64,000 nt of DNA from Halobaculum saliterrae (GTDB taxonomy: Archaea > Halobacteriota > Halobacteria > Halobacteriales > Haloferacaceae): contig NZ_WUUS01000006.1 of the NCBI RefSeq assembly GCF_009831625.1, forward strand, positions 1-64,000, written 5' to 3'. The translations under genes were made by a program, and so were the position numbers. A model generated the notes under the pieces. That model was not told the origin of the DNA, ran no database searches, and saw only the letters and a program-made list of their open reading frames with translations. The stretch's first letter is position 1; each line of letters begins with the position of its first letter. Of this stretch, positions 45,316 to 54,383 are shown piece by piece.

Positions 45316-45327
45316 CCCCCCCCCCCC
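45316..45327. repeat. poly-C tract (12 bases)
   Basis: A run of twelve C in the spacer between the convergent glnA and PAP2 genes. Such tracts vary in length by slippage and are also a common place for assembly errors. Confidence 0.8.
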
Positions 45328-45362
45328 TCTCGCTCAACGCTCGAATCGCTCGATTCGGTCGG

Positions 45363-46406
45363 TCACTCCGACCGATCCGTTCGGCCCGTTTCTCCCCCGT
45401 CGCCGTCGGGTTCCGCCTCGCTGATGAGGTCCTCGATGGACTCCGCGCTCGCCTCGTCGTCTCGCATCGCCCGAACGCGCCCGACGACCGTCGGCCAGGC
45501 GACGACGAGCGCGACGCCCGCGAACGACAGGGGGACGGCCGCCAGCAGGCGGAACGGGGTCGTGTCCGGAACGACGCCGAACACGTACGGGAGCCCGATC
45601 GAGGCGACGGCGTAGGCGGAGCCGAACACGACGGCGATGAGCACGAGGCCCACGACCGCAGCGAGGGGGCCGACGGCCGTCGTGTCCGTCCCGCGAACCC
45701 GCCAGACCGCGTACCCGCCGAGCCCGCCGCCGAGGACGATGCCGGCCTCGAGCACCTCGCCGCCGTGCCCGCCGACCGCGGCGACGACCAGCGCCACCGC
45801 GCCGAGCCCGGCCGACAGGAAGAACGCCCGGTCGGGGTTCGGACGGAACCCCCTCCGGGCGACCCGCTGGAACAGCCACAGCCCCGCGAGCCCGACGGCG
45901 ATGCCGACGACGACGTCCGCGAGGTAGTGGACGCCGAGCGCGACCCGGGTGAGCGCCACGACGCCGATCAGCAGCGCGGCGACGCGTCGGCGGTTCCGAC
46001 GGGTTCCCACGTCGAGGAACGTCGCGAGCGCGCCGTACACCATCGTCGCGCCGATCGCGTGCCCGGAGGGGAAGCCGAACCCGTCGCCGGTGGCGGTGTT
46101 GACGTAAACGCCGTGAAGCAGCTCAGGGAGCCACAGCGGGGCGGTCGCCTCGCCGGCGCCGGGCGGCCGCGGCAACGCGAAGAGGCTCTTGAGGCCGACG
46201 GTCACCGCGAGCGCGCCGAGGCCGACGGCGACGACGGTCGCGCCGACGCGGCGGGGGTTGGCGGCCAGCCGGTCGTCGCCGATCCAGTACAACAGCGCGA
46301 GGCCGAGATAGAGGAACCACGCGTCGCCCAGTTGGGTGAGGAGGGCGGCGACGGCGACCACCCAGTCGGGCAGCGCGGCCGCGCCGGCGGTGATCGTGCG
46401 GAACAT
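45363..46406 (-). CDS. PAP2-superfamily membrane phosphatase
   Basis: 347 residues, about eight membrane helices. All three phosphatase motifs are present: K-x6-RP (KSLFALPRP), PSGH (FPSGHAIG) and R-x5-H (TRVALGVHYLAD). The family acts on phosphatidic acid, prenyl or dolichyl pyrophosphates at the outer membrane face. It is last in a five-gene minus-strand run behind trm1, with nine bases after the small membrane-protein gene. The C-terminal 30 residues are acidic. Confidence 0.9.
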   Translation of the reverse strand: MFRTITAGAAALPDWVVAVAALLTQLGDAWFLYLGLALLYWIGDDRLAANPRRVGATVVAVGLGALAVTVGLKSLFALPRPPGAGEATAPLWLPELLHGVYVNTATGDGFGFPSGHAIGATMVYGALATFLDVGTRRNRRRVAALLIGVVALTRVALGVHYLADVVVGIAVGLAGLWLFQRVARRGFRPNPDRAFFLSAGLGAVALVVAAVGGHGGEVLEAGIVLGGGLGGYAVWRVRGTDTTAVGPLAAVVGLVLIAVVFGSAYAVASIGLPYVFGVVPDTTPFRLLAAVPLSFAGVALVVAWPTVVGRVRAMRDDEASAESIEDLISEAEPDGDGGETGRTDRSE

Positions 46407-46415
46407 CCGCCCGCC

Positions 46416-46835
46416 TCACCGCCGGTCCCGGACGACGTCGAGCGCGCGTCCGGGCACCTCCACGAGGTTCAACCCGACGCCGACGAGGAGGAACAGCGTG
46501 TACAGCCCCAGCGTCGAGAGGAACACCACGAGCATCGCGGCGATCGCGACCCACTCCCGGAGGAAGTAGAACGCGCCCAGCGTCATCACGGTGCCGTACA
46601 GCAGCACCAGGTACGGTCCCCATCCCCGGGCGTGGCCCCGGCGCATCCGTCGGCGGACGTACCGCTTCAGTTCGGCCTCCAACGCCGGCTTCTCCACGGT
46701 CCGGTCGTCGATCGCGTCGAGGTCCGCGCGGAGCTCGGCGACGCGTTCGTCCAACTCCCCGATGTCCGGCGCCGGACGACCCTCGTCCTCCTCGCCGTCC
46801 GCCGCCGTCTCGGGGCTCGCGGTCTCGCCGCTCAT
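46416..46835 (-). CDS. two-span membrane protein with coiled-coil-like N terminus
   Basis: 139 residues. An acidic lead is followed by a helical part (ELDERVAELRADLDAIDD, EAELKRYVRRRMRRG) and two or three close membrane helices (YLVLLYGTVMTLGAFYFL, AAMLVVFLSTLGLYTLFLLVG). Its ATG overlaps the end of the BrkB gene by four bases. Function unknown; by position it is probably part of the same envelope unit as the PAP2 protein. Confidence 0.78.
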   Translation of the reverse strand: MSGETASPETAADGEEDEGRPAPDIGELDERVAELRADLDAIDDRTVEKPALEAELKRYVRRRMRRGHARGWGPYLVLLYGTVMTLGAFYFLREWVAIAAMLVVFLSTLGLYTLFLLVGVGLNLVEVPGRALDVVRDRR

Positions 46836-47749
46836 TCGTCACCTCGCACGCGTGTCCGTCCCTTTATCTTGCCGGTCTGTCCCGTCGACGCCGGGTCCTC
46901 GCCGCCACTCCTCCGGCTCCCCCAGCCGCCGTCCCGGAGCACGACGTTGACGACGGCGCCGACCAGCACCAGCGTCGCGCCGAAGTAGAGGAACGTCACG
47001 AACAGCAGTACGCCGCCGAGGACGCCGTACACTGCCCCCTCGTCGCCGCCGCCGCCGGCGCTGAACTCGACGTACGCCTGAAACACCACCCGGAGAACGG
47101 TCCAGCCGACGCCCGCGAAGACGGCGCCCGGGAGTACGTCGCGGACGGTCACCTCCGAGTCGGGAAAGTTGTAGTACATCGGGAGGAACGCGGCCGTGAG
47201 GAGCGCCGGCAGCGCGAGGACGCTCGCGACGACGGTCACGGCGCCGACGTCGACGATCGCCACGACCGCCCCGAGCAGGACCATCGCGCCGATGCTCCCG
47301 CCGACGCTCGCGGCGACCACCAGCGAGTCGCGGAGCTGGTCCACGAGTCCGACCGCGCCCTCGATCCCGTACACCTGGGAGAAGGCGATGTCGAGGCCGC
47401 GAAGCACCTTCAACGCGCCCCACAGCGTCAGCGGGAGGCTGATGAGCGTCACCGACCCCTGTCCGGGACCGTTGACGAGCGCTGCCACGAGCAGTTCCTG
47501 CCCGGTGGCGGTGAGGAACTCCCCGCTCGCGTCGACGACCGCGGAGGCGAGCTGCTGTCCGCCCACCGTCACCGCGACGACCAGCGCCAGGACGGCCGCC
47601 GGCAACAGCGAGACGAACGCGTAGTACGCCACGCTCGCCGCGAGGAAGGTGACGTTCCCGTCGCTCGTCCGCGCGGCGACCTCGCGGACGAACGACGCCG
47701 CTCGCCGGAGCGACCCCGTCGCTCCCGCCGGTTCTGATTCTGCCTGCAC
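46832..47749 (-). CDS. YihY/BrkB-family membrane protein (first paralogue)
   Basis: 305 residues from a GTG, with about six membrane helices. Family features include SVAYYAFVSLLPAAVLAL, TLWGALKVLRGLDIAFSQVYGIE, YNFPDSEVTVRDVLPGAVFAGVGW and the closing YGVLGGVLLFVTFLYFGA. Proteins of this family are named after RNase BN but are not nucleases; their role in the envelope is unclear. The stop overlaps the next gene. Confidence 0.88.
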   Translation of the reverse strand: MQAESEPAGATGSLRRAASFVREVAARTSDGNVTFLAASVAYYAFVSLLPAAVLALVVAVTVGGQQLASAVVDASGEFLTATGQELLVAALVNGPGQGSVTLISLPLTLWGALKVLRGLDIAFSQVYGIEGAVGLVDQLRDSLVVAASVGGSIGAMVLLGAVVAIVDVGAVTVVASVLALPALLTAAFLPMYYNFPDSEVTVRDVLPGAVFAGVGWTVLRVVFQAYVEFSAGGGGDEGAVYGVLGGVLLFVTFLYFGATLVLVGAVVNVVLRDGGWGSRRSGGEDPASTGQTGKIKGRTRVRGDE

Positions 47750-47871
47750 GCCAGGGTGTTCACACGACCGAGAGAAAAACGCATGGTTCGTGTCGGGACG
47801 GTGAGAACTGAGTGATCGGTGCCCCGCGACTCCCCCACCCGGACGGGAGGCCCGTTGGAGCGATCGTCGGA

Positions 47872-48699
47872 TCAGGCGTGTCCGGCGATCACCGCGTTCG
47901 TCGCCGCTCCGACGAGCACGAGCAGGTTCGCCGCGTAGAACCACGCGACGAGCACGACGAGCCCACCGATGACGCCGTAGATCCCGACGCCGCTGCCGGC
48001 GGCGGCGTACGCGCCGAGTACGGCGCCCGTGACCGTCCACCCCACCGCGGCGACGAGCGTCCCCGGGATCACCTCCGTGCGCGACACCGGGGTCGCCGGG
48101 AGCGAGTAGAACAGCGGGAACAGCGCCACCGTCGACAGCAGCAACACCGCGACGGGGACGCCCCCGCGGGCGATCGACTCGTTGGTGTACAGCGACAGGG
48201 CTCCCGCCGCGATCAGCACCGCGAGGACGCCCAGCCCGCCGACGCCGATCGCGAACGCCGTGTCGTGGACGCGCGACCGCACGCCCCGCTTCTCGACCCC
48301 GTAGACGGCGGCGAACGCGCGATCGAACCCCCGAAACAGCTGCACGACCGAGAAGGCGGCCAACGTTCCCGCGACGACGACGATCCCGCGTCGCTCCGTC
48401 ACGTCGGCGAGCGAGGCGCGGAGGAATGCTCGCCCCCGGGGCGTCAGCAGCTCTCCCCCCGCGGTGACGGCTCCGGGGGCGACCACCCCTTCCCCGGCCC
48501 GGGTGAGGAACGCGACGATCAGCACCCCGACCGGGAGGGTCGCGACGCCGCTGTAGTACGCGAGGCTCCCCGCCACGAACGTGGCGTCCGCGGCGCGGAG
48601 GGCACGGACGACGGCGCCCGCGACCGCTATCGGACCGTCGCCGTCGACCTGTGATCCTCCGTCGCCGGCCGGCCCGGAGCCACGGGCGTCGTTCGACAT
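47872..48699 (-). CDS. YihY/BrkB-family membrane protein (second paralogue)
   Basis: 275 residues. The same architecture as the neighbouring paralogue is seen in SLAYYSGVATLPVGVLIV, FSVVQLFRGFDRAFAAVYGVE, YSLPATPVSRTEVIPGTLVAAVGW and YGVIGGLVVLVAWFYAAN. Sequence identity between the two looks low, so the duplication is old. The ATG at 48699 is used; one nine codons upstream at 48726 is possible. Sits 67 bases after trm1. Confidence 0.86.
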   Translation of the reverse strand: MSNDARGSGPAGDGGSQVDGDGPIAVAGAVVRALRAADATFVAGSLAYYSGVATLPVGVLIVAFLTRAGEGVVAPGAVTAGGELLTPRGRAFLRASLADVTERRGIVVVAGTLAAFSVVQLFRGFDRAFAAVYGVEKRGVRSRVHDTAFAIGVGGLGVLAVLIAAGALSLYTNESIARGGVPVAVLLLSTVALFPLFYSLPATPVSRTEVIPGTLVAAVGWTVTGAVLGAYAAAGSGVGIYGVIGGLVVLVAWFYAANLLVLVGAATNAVIAGHA

Positions 48700-48766
48700 G
48701 TCGGCGGCGTTGTCGACCGAGGTCAAAGAGGGCGGCGACCGGGACCGGAGCGGTCGTTCGGCCGCC

Positions 48767-49882
48767 TCACGCGAGACCGGCGGTCGCCTCGCGCATCTCG
48801 GCGACCGTCGCGTCGGTCTTGAACGCGGTCCCCGAGTAGTGGGCGTGGGAGGCGTCGAAGCCGGCCTCGCGCAGGGCGTCGACGAACACGTCCATGCCGA
48901 CCGCGGGACGGCTCCACTGTTTGCACAGGCGGTGCTGGTCGTAGTGGGTCGGCGTGTCCAACTCGTCGGCGACGGTGTCGAGCAACGTCCGCGCGCGCTT
49001 CGCCTCGCCCATGTCGTCGGTCACCTCGCCGGCGACCCGCCCGGCGAACTCGGCGTCGGCGACCGCTCCCAGCCAGATCGGTCCGGCGGTGAGGACCCGG
49101 TTCGATCCGCAGTACGGGCACGACTCGGGCGCGTCGGGGAGCCGACCGAACTCGTGGTCGCGTTCGAGGCAGTCCTCGCAGTGGTGGACGAACCCCAGCG
49201 AGTCGAGGGTCGCCGTCGCCTCGGTGGCGTTGGCCTCCAGTTCGAGGTAGGTCCGGGCGTAGTGCCGGGAGACGTGCGAACAGATGGGAACGGCGGCCTT
49301 GTCCCGGCTGGCGGCCCGACGCACGAGCGCGCCGATCAGCACGCGAAGTCCCATTTCGGGGTGGTACTCGGTGTTTCGAGGGAGCGTGTCGTACCGGCGG
49401 ACGCCCGACTCGAAGTGGGCGCCACACAGCGGCGCGGTGTCGGTCGCGGTGACACACAGGAGGTTTCGCGTGCCCGCGACCGCGGCGTCGGCGAACGGCA
49501 TCGGCGAGCCGTACGGGTCGACGTCGACCACGTCGAAGAACCCCTCGTGCAGCAGCGCGTTGGCGTCGCGCTGGACCGCCTCGCCGTCGTAGGGCGCGAG
49601 GTTTCGTCCCGCGAGCGCGACGGCGTCGTCGTCCACGTCGGCGGCGGTCACGTCCCATCCCTCGGCGGCCGCGCGGGTGGCACGGACGCCGGAGGCAGCC
49701 ATCGCGTCGAGGTACGTCTCCGCGCGCGGTTCGCGGTCGGCGTAGGCCCGGAGCGTCGCGACCGTGATATCGCGGTTCAACTCCATCTCGGGGTTGTAGA
49801 ACACCTCGTCGGCGCGGCCCTCGCTCGCGCCGTCGCGCGCGCCCTCGACCTCGACGGTGACGCCGCCCTCCGTGACCTCCAT
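48767..49882 (-). CDS. trm1: tRNA (guanine26-N2) dimethyltransferase Trm1
   Basis: 371 residues. [12 protein letters not shown] near the N terminus, [14 protein letters not shown] (SAM and catalytic loop), [15 protein letters not shown] and the cysteines CxxC of CEDCLERD and CPYC of the zinc-binding part identify Trm1. It adds two methyl groups to G26 of many tRNAs. Length fits the archaeal form. Its ATG at 49882 follows a GTG-started gene on the opposite strand. Confidence 0.95.
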   Translation of the reverse strand: MEVTEGGVTVEVEGARDGASEGRADEVFYNPEMELNRDITVATLRAYADREPRAETYLDAMAASGVRATRAAAEGWDVTAADVDDDAVALAGRNLAPYDGEAVQRDANALLHEGFFDVVDVDPYGSPMPFADAAVAGTRNLLCVTATDTAPLCGAHFESGVRRYDTLPRNTEYHPEMGLRVLIGALVRRAASRDKAAVPICSHVSRHYARTYLELEANATEATATLDSLGFVHHCEDCLERDHEFGRLPDAPESCPYCGSNRVLTAGPIWLGAVADAEFAGRVAGEVTDDMGEAKRARTLLDTVADELDTPTHYDQHRLCKQWSRPAVGMDVFVDALREAGFDASHAHYSGTAFKTDATVAEMREATAGLA

Positions 49883-50016
49883 CGTTGCCGGACGTGCGCC
49901 GCCCCCGGGGTTAACTGGCGCGGAATCGACGCGCGCCCACGAGTCGACGGCGATCCCGTTCGCCGGCCCCCGGCGGGACCGAAGCGTTTTGCCGGGGCCA
50001 CGCCAACCGGCGCCAC

Positions 50017-50532
50017 GTGACCCGAGGCGACGGCGACCCGGACGCGACACCCGAGGCCGCCGCCACCGGCGAGGGACCCGACTCAACCGACGGGGACCCT
50101 GCCGCCGCCGCCGACCCCGCCGCAACCGACGAGGAGGAACCGACCGCGGCGGACGCGGCCGACCTCGAACCGGGCGCGCTCGCCGATCTCGCGGCGGAGG
50201 ACTGGCGCGCGGCGCTCGCGGCTGCCGGCGAGCTTCGACCGCCCGTCGTCGCCGAGATCATCACCCTCCACGGCGACCGCGGTCGCCGGGCGATCGAGGC
50301 CGTCGGGGAGGGACGGGTGAAGCGGTACCGCGACTTCACCGTCGTCGTCGGCTATCGGGACGAGCACGTCGTCGAGGACGGCGGCTGTGACTGCCGGGAC
50401 GCCACCTACAACCTCGACACCTCCGACCCGAGCGAGCGCTGCTGGCACGCGCTCGCCGTCGACGTCGCCGAGCGCGTCGACCGCGTCGACCACCACGACA
50501 TGTGGTACTCCGAGGTCGCCGAGTTCCTCTGA
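50017..50532 (+). CDS. SWIM zinc-finger-like protein
   Basis: 171 residues from a GTG. An acidic, Ala/Asp-rich leader (1-50) precedes a helical part (about 55-95), then [23 protein letters not shown] and the SWIM pattern CxC-x15-CxH (Cys124, Cys126, Cys142, His144). SWIM domains bind DNA or proteins and occur alone in haloarchaea. Divergent from trm1. No transposase or other domain is attached. Confidence 0.82.
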   Translation: MTRGDGDPDATPEAAATGEGPDSTDGDPAAAADPAATDEEEPTAADAADLEPGALADLAAEDWRAALAAAGELRPPVVAEIITLHGDRGRRAIEAVGEGRVKRYRDFTVVVGYRDEHVVEDGGCDCRDATYNLDTSDPSERCWHALAVDVAERVDRVDHHDMWYSEVAEFL

Positions 50533-50590
50533 CCGAGCCGCCGCATAGCGACACGGTCGCACCCACGCCCGGACGACGCCGAGCGCTTGG

Positions 50591-51343
50591 TCACTCGAAC
50601 GACGCCGTCTCGACCGTGAGTCCGTAGTACAGCGCCGGCGCGAGCGCCAGCGCCACCGCCGAGAGGACCGCCGCCGGGGACACCGACCCGGCGAACAGCG
50701 CCGCGAACAGGACGGCGACGCCGAGGACGGCGCCGGCGGCGACGGCGCCGAGCCTGGCGGTCGGCGTCGCGGCGAACCCGGCGGCTCGGGCGGCGATCGC
50801 GCCCGTGATCCACAGCACCAGTGCCGCCGCCGCGCCGAACGGCGTCCCGAGGAGGAGTCCGGCCAGCAGCAGCGCCACGCCGCCTCCCGCGCCGGCGAGC
50901 AGGAGCGCCCGACCGTCCGGTAGCGTGCGGACCGGCGCGTACGTGACGGCGTATATCCACGCCGGCGCGGCGACGAGCAGTCCCATGAGGGCGCCGCGCA
51001 GCGTCGCGGCGGCGGTTCCGCCGGTCGCCGCCGCGTCGGCGACGAGCACGGCACCCACCAGTGTGCCGGCGACCGCCACGGCCCGCGGCGGCAACACGGC
51101 GGTCGGATCGTCGTCGTGGTAGATCGCGTACACCGAGAACGGGTACAGAAGGGCAACTCCGGTGAGAAGCGACCGGGACAGGTCGCCCGTCGCCCACAGC
51201 GCGAACGCGCCGATGGGCACGGCGAGGAGCACCCCGGTCAACAGCGCGAGTTCTGGAGCGCGGCGGTTCACGGTCGCGGTACGGGCGGAGCGAGCAAAAG
51301 CTCCCCGTCGCCGTCTTTCGGCTGGATCGCTGTCCGTCCGCAT
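50591..51343 (-). CDS. multi-span membrane protein, unknown function
   Basis: 250 residues with about eight hydrophobic segments and few charges after the Arg-rich N terminus. WATGDLSRSLLTGVALLYPFSVYAIYHDDD is the most distinctive part. No transporter or enzyme motif. It is convergent with the SWIM gene and divergent from the TRAM gene. An ATG at 51343 begins MRTDSD. Confidence 0.72.
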   Translation of the reverse strand: MRTDSDPAERRRRGAFARSARTATVNRRAPELALLTGVLLAVPIGAFALWATGDLSRSLLTGVALLYPFSVYAIYHDDDPTAVLPPRAVAVAGTLVGAVLVADAAATGGTAAATLRGALMGLLVAAPAWIYAVTYAPVRTLPDGRALLLAGAGGGVALLLAGLLLGTPFGAAAALVLWITGAIAARAAGFAATPTARLGAVAAGAVLGVAVLFAALFAGSVSPAAVLSAVALALAPALYYGLTVETASFE

Positions 51344-51407
51344 CCCTCGCGTCCGATCGACTCGACCAGACGGAAGCGTTTAGACCGTGCCGGAGGTATC
51401 ACTCCGC

Positions 51408-51863
51408 ATGGCGGACTGTCCACTTGCGGATGACTGCCCCCGGTTCTCCGAGCGGATCCAGGGGATGGGCTGTCAGCACTACGGCGACCGCGGCGGCGCC
51501 GAGTGGTGCAACGAGTACGACATGCCGATCTCGGATCTGAAGCAGCAGCCGGTCAAACCCGGCGAGGAAGTCGTCGTCGAGGTCGACGACATCCACGAGA
51601 GCGGCGCGGGCGTCGGTCGCACCGACGACGGCTTCATCGTCATGGTCGACGGCCTGCTCCCGCCCGCTCGGGCGGTCGTCCGCATCGATCGGGTGAAGCA
51701 CAACCACGCGAAGGCGAAACACGTCGTCGAGCGACTCCCCGACGAGCCGGAGGAGGGCGACGGGGGCGTCGAGGGCGAGGGGGAGAACCCGGAGATCGAC
51801 GAGGAGACCGAGGCCAAGCGGGGCGAACGGCTCGGATCGCGCGACAACTTCTGGGGATCGTAG
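51408..51863 (+). CDS. TRAM-domain protein with N-terminal cysteine cluster
   Basis: 151 residues. Four cysteines (4, 10, 22, 34) at the N terminus could bind a metal; the TRAM domain (about 48-112) has GEEVVVEVDDIHESGAGVGRTDDGF and RAVVRIDRV. An acidic tail follows. TRAM proteins bind RNA and act as chaperones in archaea. It is 75 bases upstream of the Tfx-type gene on the same strand. Confidence 0.87.
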   Translation: MADCPLADDCPRFSERIQGMGCQHYGDRGGAEWCNEYDMPISDLKQQPVKPGEEVVVEVDDIHESGAGVGRTDDGFIVMVDGLLPPARAVVRIDRVKHNHAKAKHVVERLPDEPEEGDGGVEGEGENPEIDEETEAKRGERLGSRDNFWGS

Positions 51864-51938
51864 CGCCGACCCGCCCCGGAAGTCGCGGCTGGACAGTCCG
51901 TACTATCCTTTTTGTGTACCGGGGTTCGATCGACTCTC

Positions 51939-52433
51939 ATGACCACTGAGGGGAGCGTCGACGCGGTCGACGTCGCCGAACTGCTCGACCGCGCCGGCTT
52001 CGACGCCGACCGCAGCGTCCTCACCCGTCGACAGGCGGAGGTGCTCGCGCTGCGCGAGCGCGACGTCAGGCAGGCCGACATCGCCGACCTGCTCGGGACC
52101 TCCCGCGCGAACGTGTCGAGCGTCGAGTCGTCCGCCCGCGACAACGTCGAGAAGGCGCGCGAGACGGTCGCGTTCGCGGAGGCGCTGTCCGCGCCCGTCC
52201 GGATCGAGATCGCCGCCGGAACCGACCTCTACGACGTGCCCGACCGCGTGTACGACGCCTGCGACGAGGCCGACGTGAAGGTCAACCACACCGCGCCGGA
52301 CCTGATGAAGCTCGTGAGCGACGACGCCGGCGACGCGGTTCAGGGTCGGGAGGTCGTCGACCCGATCCTCGTCGGTATCACCGGCGCCGGAACCGTCCGG
52401 GTCCGACGCTCGGAGCAGCCGAACGCCGACTGA
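51939..52433 (+). CDS. Tfx-family DNA-binding regulator
   Basis: 164 residues. The N-terminal HTH reads LTRRQAEVLALRERD and QADIADLLGTSRANVSSVESSARDN, the Tfx signature; the rest is a small alpha/beta domain with VNHTAPDLMKLVSDDAGDAV. The Methanothermobacter founder controls a molybdenum enzyme operon. The ATG at 51939 gives the family start; an upstream ATG nine codons away is out of character. Confidence 0.85.
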   Translation: MTTEGSVDAVDVAELLDRAGFDADRSVLTRRQAEVLALRERDVRQADIADLLGTSRANVSSVESSARDNVEKARETVAFAEALSAPVRIEIAAGTDLYDVPDRVYDACDEADVKVNHTAPDLMKLVSDDAGDAVQGREVVDPILVGITGAGTVRVRRSEQPNAD

Positions 52434-52444
52434 CCGCACGTCCT

Positions 52445-52464
52445 GCCGCCTCTGGCGGCTTTTT
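52445..52464 (+). terminator. hairpin with T tract after the Tfx gene
   Basis: GCCGCC-TCT-GGCGGC (52445-52459) followed by five T (52460-52464), about a dozen bases after the stop of the Tfx gene. T-rich ends are the archaeal termination signal; the added stem is more bacterial-like. Confidence 0.6.
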
Positions 52465-52489
52465 GTGCCGGACGGCCGCAACCGCAGGT

Positions 52490-53272
52490 ATGGATCTCCG
52501 ACTCGACGGAAACGCGGCGCTGGTGACGGCCAGCTCGAGCGGCCTCGGCTTCGCCTCGGCGGCGTCGCTGGCGGCCGAGGGCGCCAACGTGGTGATCTGC
52601 GGTCGAACGCCCGAACGCCTCGAGGAGGCCGAGGCGGCGCTGGCGGACGAGCCCGGCGACGTGCTCGCGGTCGAGGCCGACGTGACCGACCGCGACGACG
52701 TGGCCGCGCTCGTGGAGGCGACCGTCGACGAGTTCGGCGGCCTCGACCACGTCGTCACGAGCGCGGGCGGCGTCCCGCCGGGTACCTTCGACGGGACGTC
52801 CGACGACCAGTGGCGCGGCGCCTTCGACACGCTCGTCATGAGCGCCGTCTGGACGCTCCGGGAGGCGCGCCCGCACCTGACCGACAGCGACGCGGGGACG
52901 GTCACGTGCATCACCTCGACCTCGGTTCGGGAGGCCATCGACGGGCTCGTGCTCTCGAACGCCGTCCGCCGGACGGTGATCGGCCTCGTCAAGACCGTCT
53001 CGCGGGAGTGGGCGCCCGACGTGCGCGCGAACGCGGTGCTCCCGGGCGCACACGAGACGACCCGCATCGAGGAACTCGTCGAGGACGCGCTCGACCGCGG
53101 CGAGTACGACAGCTACGAGGAGGGCGTCGCCGACTGGGCAAGCGACATCCCGCTTGACCGCATCGGCGACCCGCGCGAGCTGGGCGACGTGGTCGCGTTC
53201 CTCTCCTCGGAGCGCGCGTCGTTCGTCAACGGCGCGGCGCTGCCCGTCGACGGTGGGCGCCTGCGGTCCTAA
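52490..53272 (+). CDS. short-chain dehydrogenase/reductase lacking the canonical Tyr/Lys
   Basis: 260 residues, a Rossmann fold with VTASSSGLGFASA (the nucleotide loop, with Ala for the usual Gly) and VTSAGG (NAG-type). The Ser of the active site may be S143 or S145, but the Y-x3-K motif is replaced: the helix reads LSNAVRRTVIGLVK with Ser and Arg at those places. The C-terminal LERIGDPxELGDVVAFLSSE-like part is normal. This class of SDR with SN..R is seen in other proteins too, so it may be a distinct subfamily rather than a broken gene. Confidence 0.87.
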   Translation: MDLRLDGNAALVTASSSGLGFASAASLAAEGANVVICGRTPERLEEAEAALADEPGDVLAVEADVTDRDDVAALVEATVDEFGGLDHVVTSAGGVPPGTFDGTSDDQWRGAFDTLVMSAVWTLREARPHLTDSDAGTVTCITSTSVREAIDGLVLSNAVRRTVIGLVKTVSREWAPDVRANAVLPGAHETTRIEELVEDALDRGEYDSYEEGVADWASDIPLDRIGDPRELGDVVAFLSSERASFVNGAALPVDGGRLRS

Positions 53273-53302
53273 CCCGTCACGGCCGGGGATCGGAGGATCG
53301 AG

Positions 53303-54352
53303 TCAGAACCGCCCGTTCTCCTTCAGCCGGTCGACCGCGTCGCGGACACGCTGTGCCTGTTCCTTCGGGACGACGAGCACGCGGTCGTCGTAGGCGACGA
53401 CGCACAACCCCTCCACGCCGACCAGCGAGACGTGCGTGTCGTCCGCCGCGACGACGTTGTCCGCGGCGTCGACCGCGAGCGCCTCGGCACCGCCCCCGAC
53501 GACGTTGCCGTCGTCGTCCGCGTCGAGCACGCGGTCGAGCGCGTCCCACGCCCCGAGGTCGTCCCACGCGAAATCCGCGGGGACGACGGCGGCGCCCTCG
53601 GCGCGCTCCATCACCGCGTAGTCGATGCTGACCGGGTCGACCGCCGCGAAGCCGGCCTCGGGATCCGGGTCGTCGCCGTCGAGCGCGTCCGCAAGCGGCC
53701 CGAGCGGCGTGTCGCGGGCCTCCCGGAACAGCGCCGCGGGCGTCCACGCGAAGATGCCGGCGTTCCAGTAGTAGCCCGCCTCGACGTACTCAGCGGCGTT
53801 GTCGGCCCCGGGCTTCTCGTGGAAGGCGGCGAGGTCGCGGTAGTCGACCGCGGAGCCGTCGCCGCTGTGCCCCTCGCCGGGTTCGATGTAGCCGTACCCC
53901 GTTGCGGGCCGGGTCGGCTTGACGCCGAAGGCGACCAGCCGGTCGGTGTCGGCGGCGACGCGCGCCCCCCGCGCCATCGTCGCCTCGAAGGCGTCGCCGT
54001 CGGGCACGTGGTGGTCGGCGGGGAGGACGACCACCACCGGGTCGCCGTCGACGGCCTCGCGTGCGCGGTGGGTCGCGTACAGTATCGCCGGCCCGGTGTC
54101 CTTGCCCGCCGGCTCGACGACGACCTCGGCGTTCGGGGCGTGTTCGGGCACCTCGTCGGCGAACTCGGGGCGCGTGGCGACCAGCGTCGCGTCCGCGAAG
54201 CCCGTTCGTTCGGCGGTTCTCGCGAGGAGGCTCCGGTCGTCGTCGGGGTCGCCCAGCGCGAGGAACTGCTTCGGGCGGTCGCTTCTGGAGGCGGGGTACA
54301 GCCGCGAACCGGTGCCGCCGGCGAGGATCACGGCGACGACGGGTCGATCCAT
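53303..54352 (-). CDS. mannose-1-phosphate guanylyltransferase
   Basis: 349 residues. LAGGTGSRLYPASRSDRPKQF is the nucleotide signature, FGVKPTRPATGYGYIE the second and AAFHEKPG, YYWNAGIFAW and FAWDDLGAWDAL complete the pattern. It makes GDP-mannose from mannose 1-phosphate and GTP, for surface glycans. The phosphomannose isomerase part of bifunctional forms is absent. Downstream of the 99-residue gene by 31 bases on the same strand. Confidence 0.93.
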   Translation of the reverse strand: MDRPVVAVILAGGTGSRLYPASRSDRPKQFLALGDPDDDRSLLARTAERTGFADATLVATRPEFADEVPEHAPNAEVVVEPAGKDTGPAILYATHRAREAVDGDPVVVVLPADHHVPDGDAFEATMARGARVAADTDRLVAFGVKPTRPATGYGYIEPGEGHSGDGSAVDYRDLAAFHEKPGADNAAEYVEAGYYWNAGIFAWTPAALFREARDTPLGPLADALDGDDPDPEAGFAAVDPVSIDYAVMERAEGAAVVPADFAWDDLGAWDALDRVLDADDDGNVVGGGAEALAVDAADNVVAADDTHVSLVGVEGLCVVAYDDRVLVVPKEQAQRVRDAVDRLKENGRF

Positions 54353-54383
54353 GTCGACCCGCTCGTGCGCGGCGGGCAAAACG

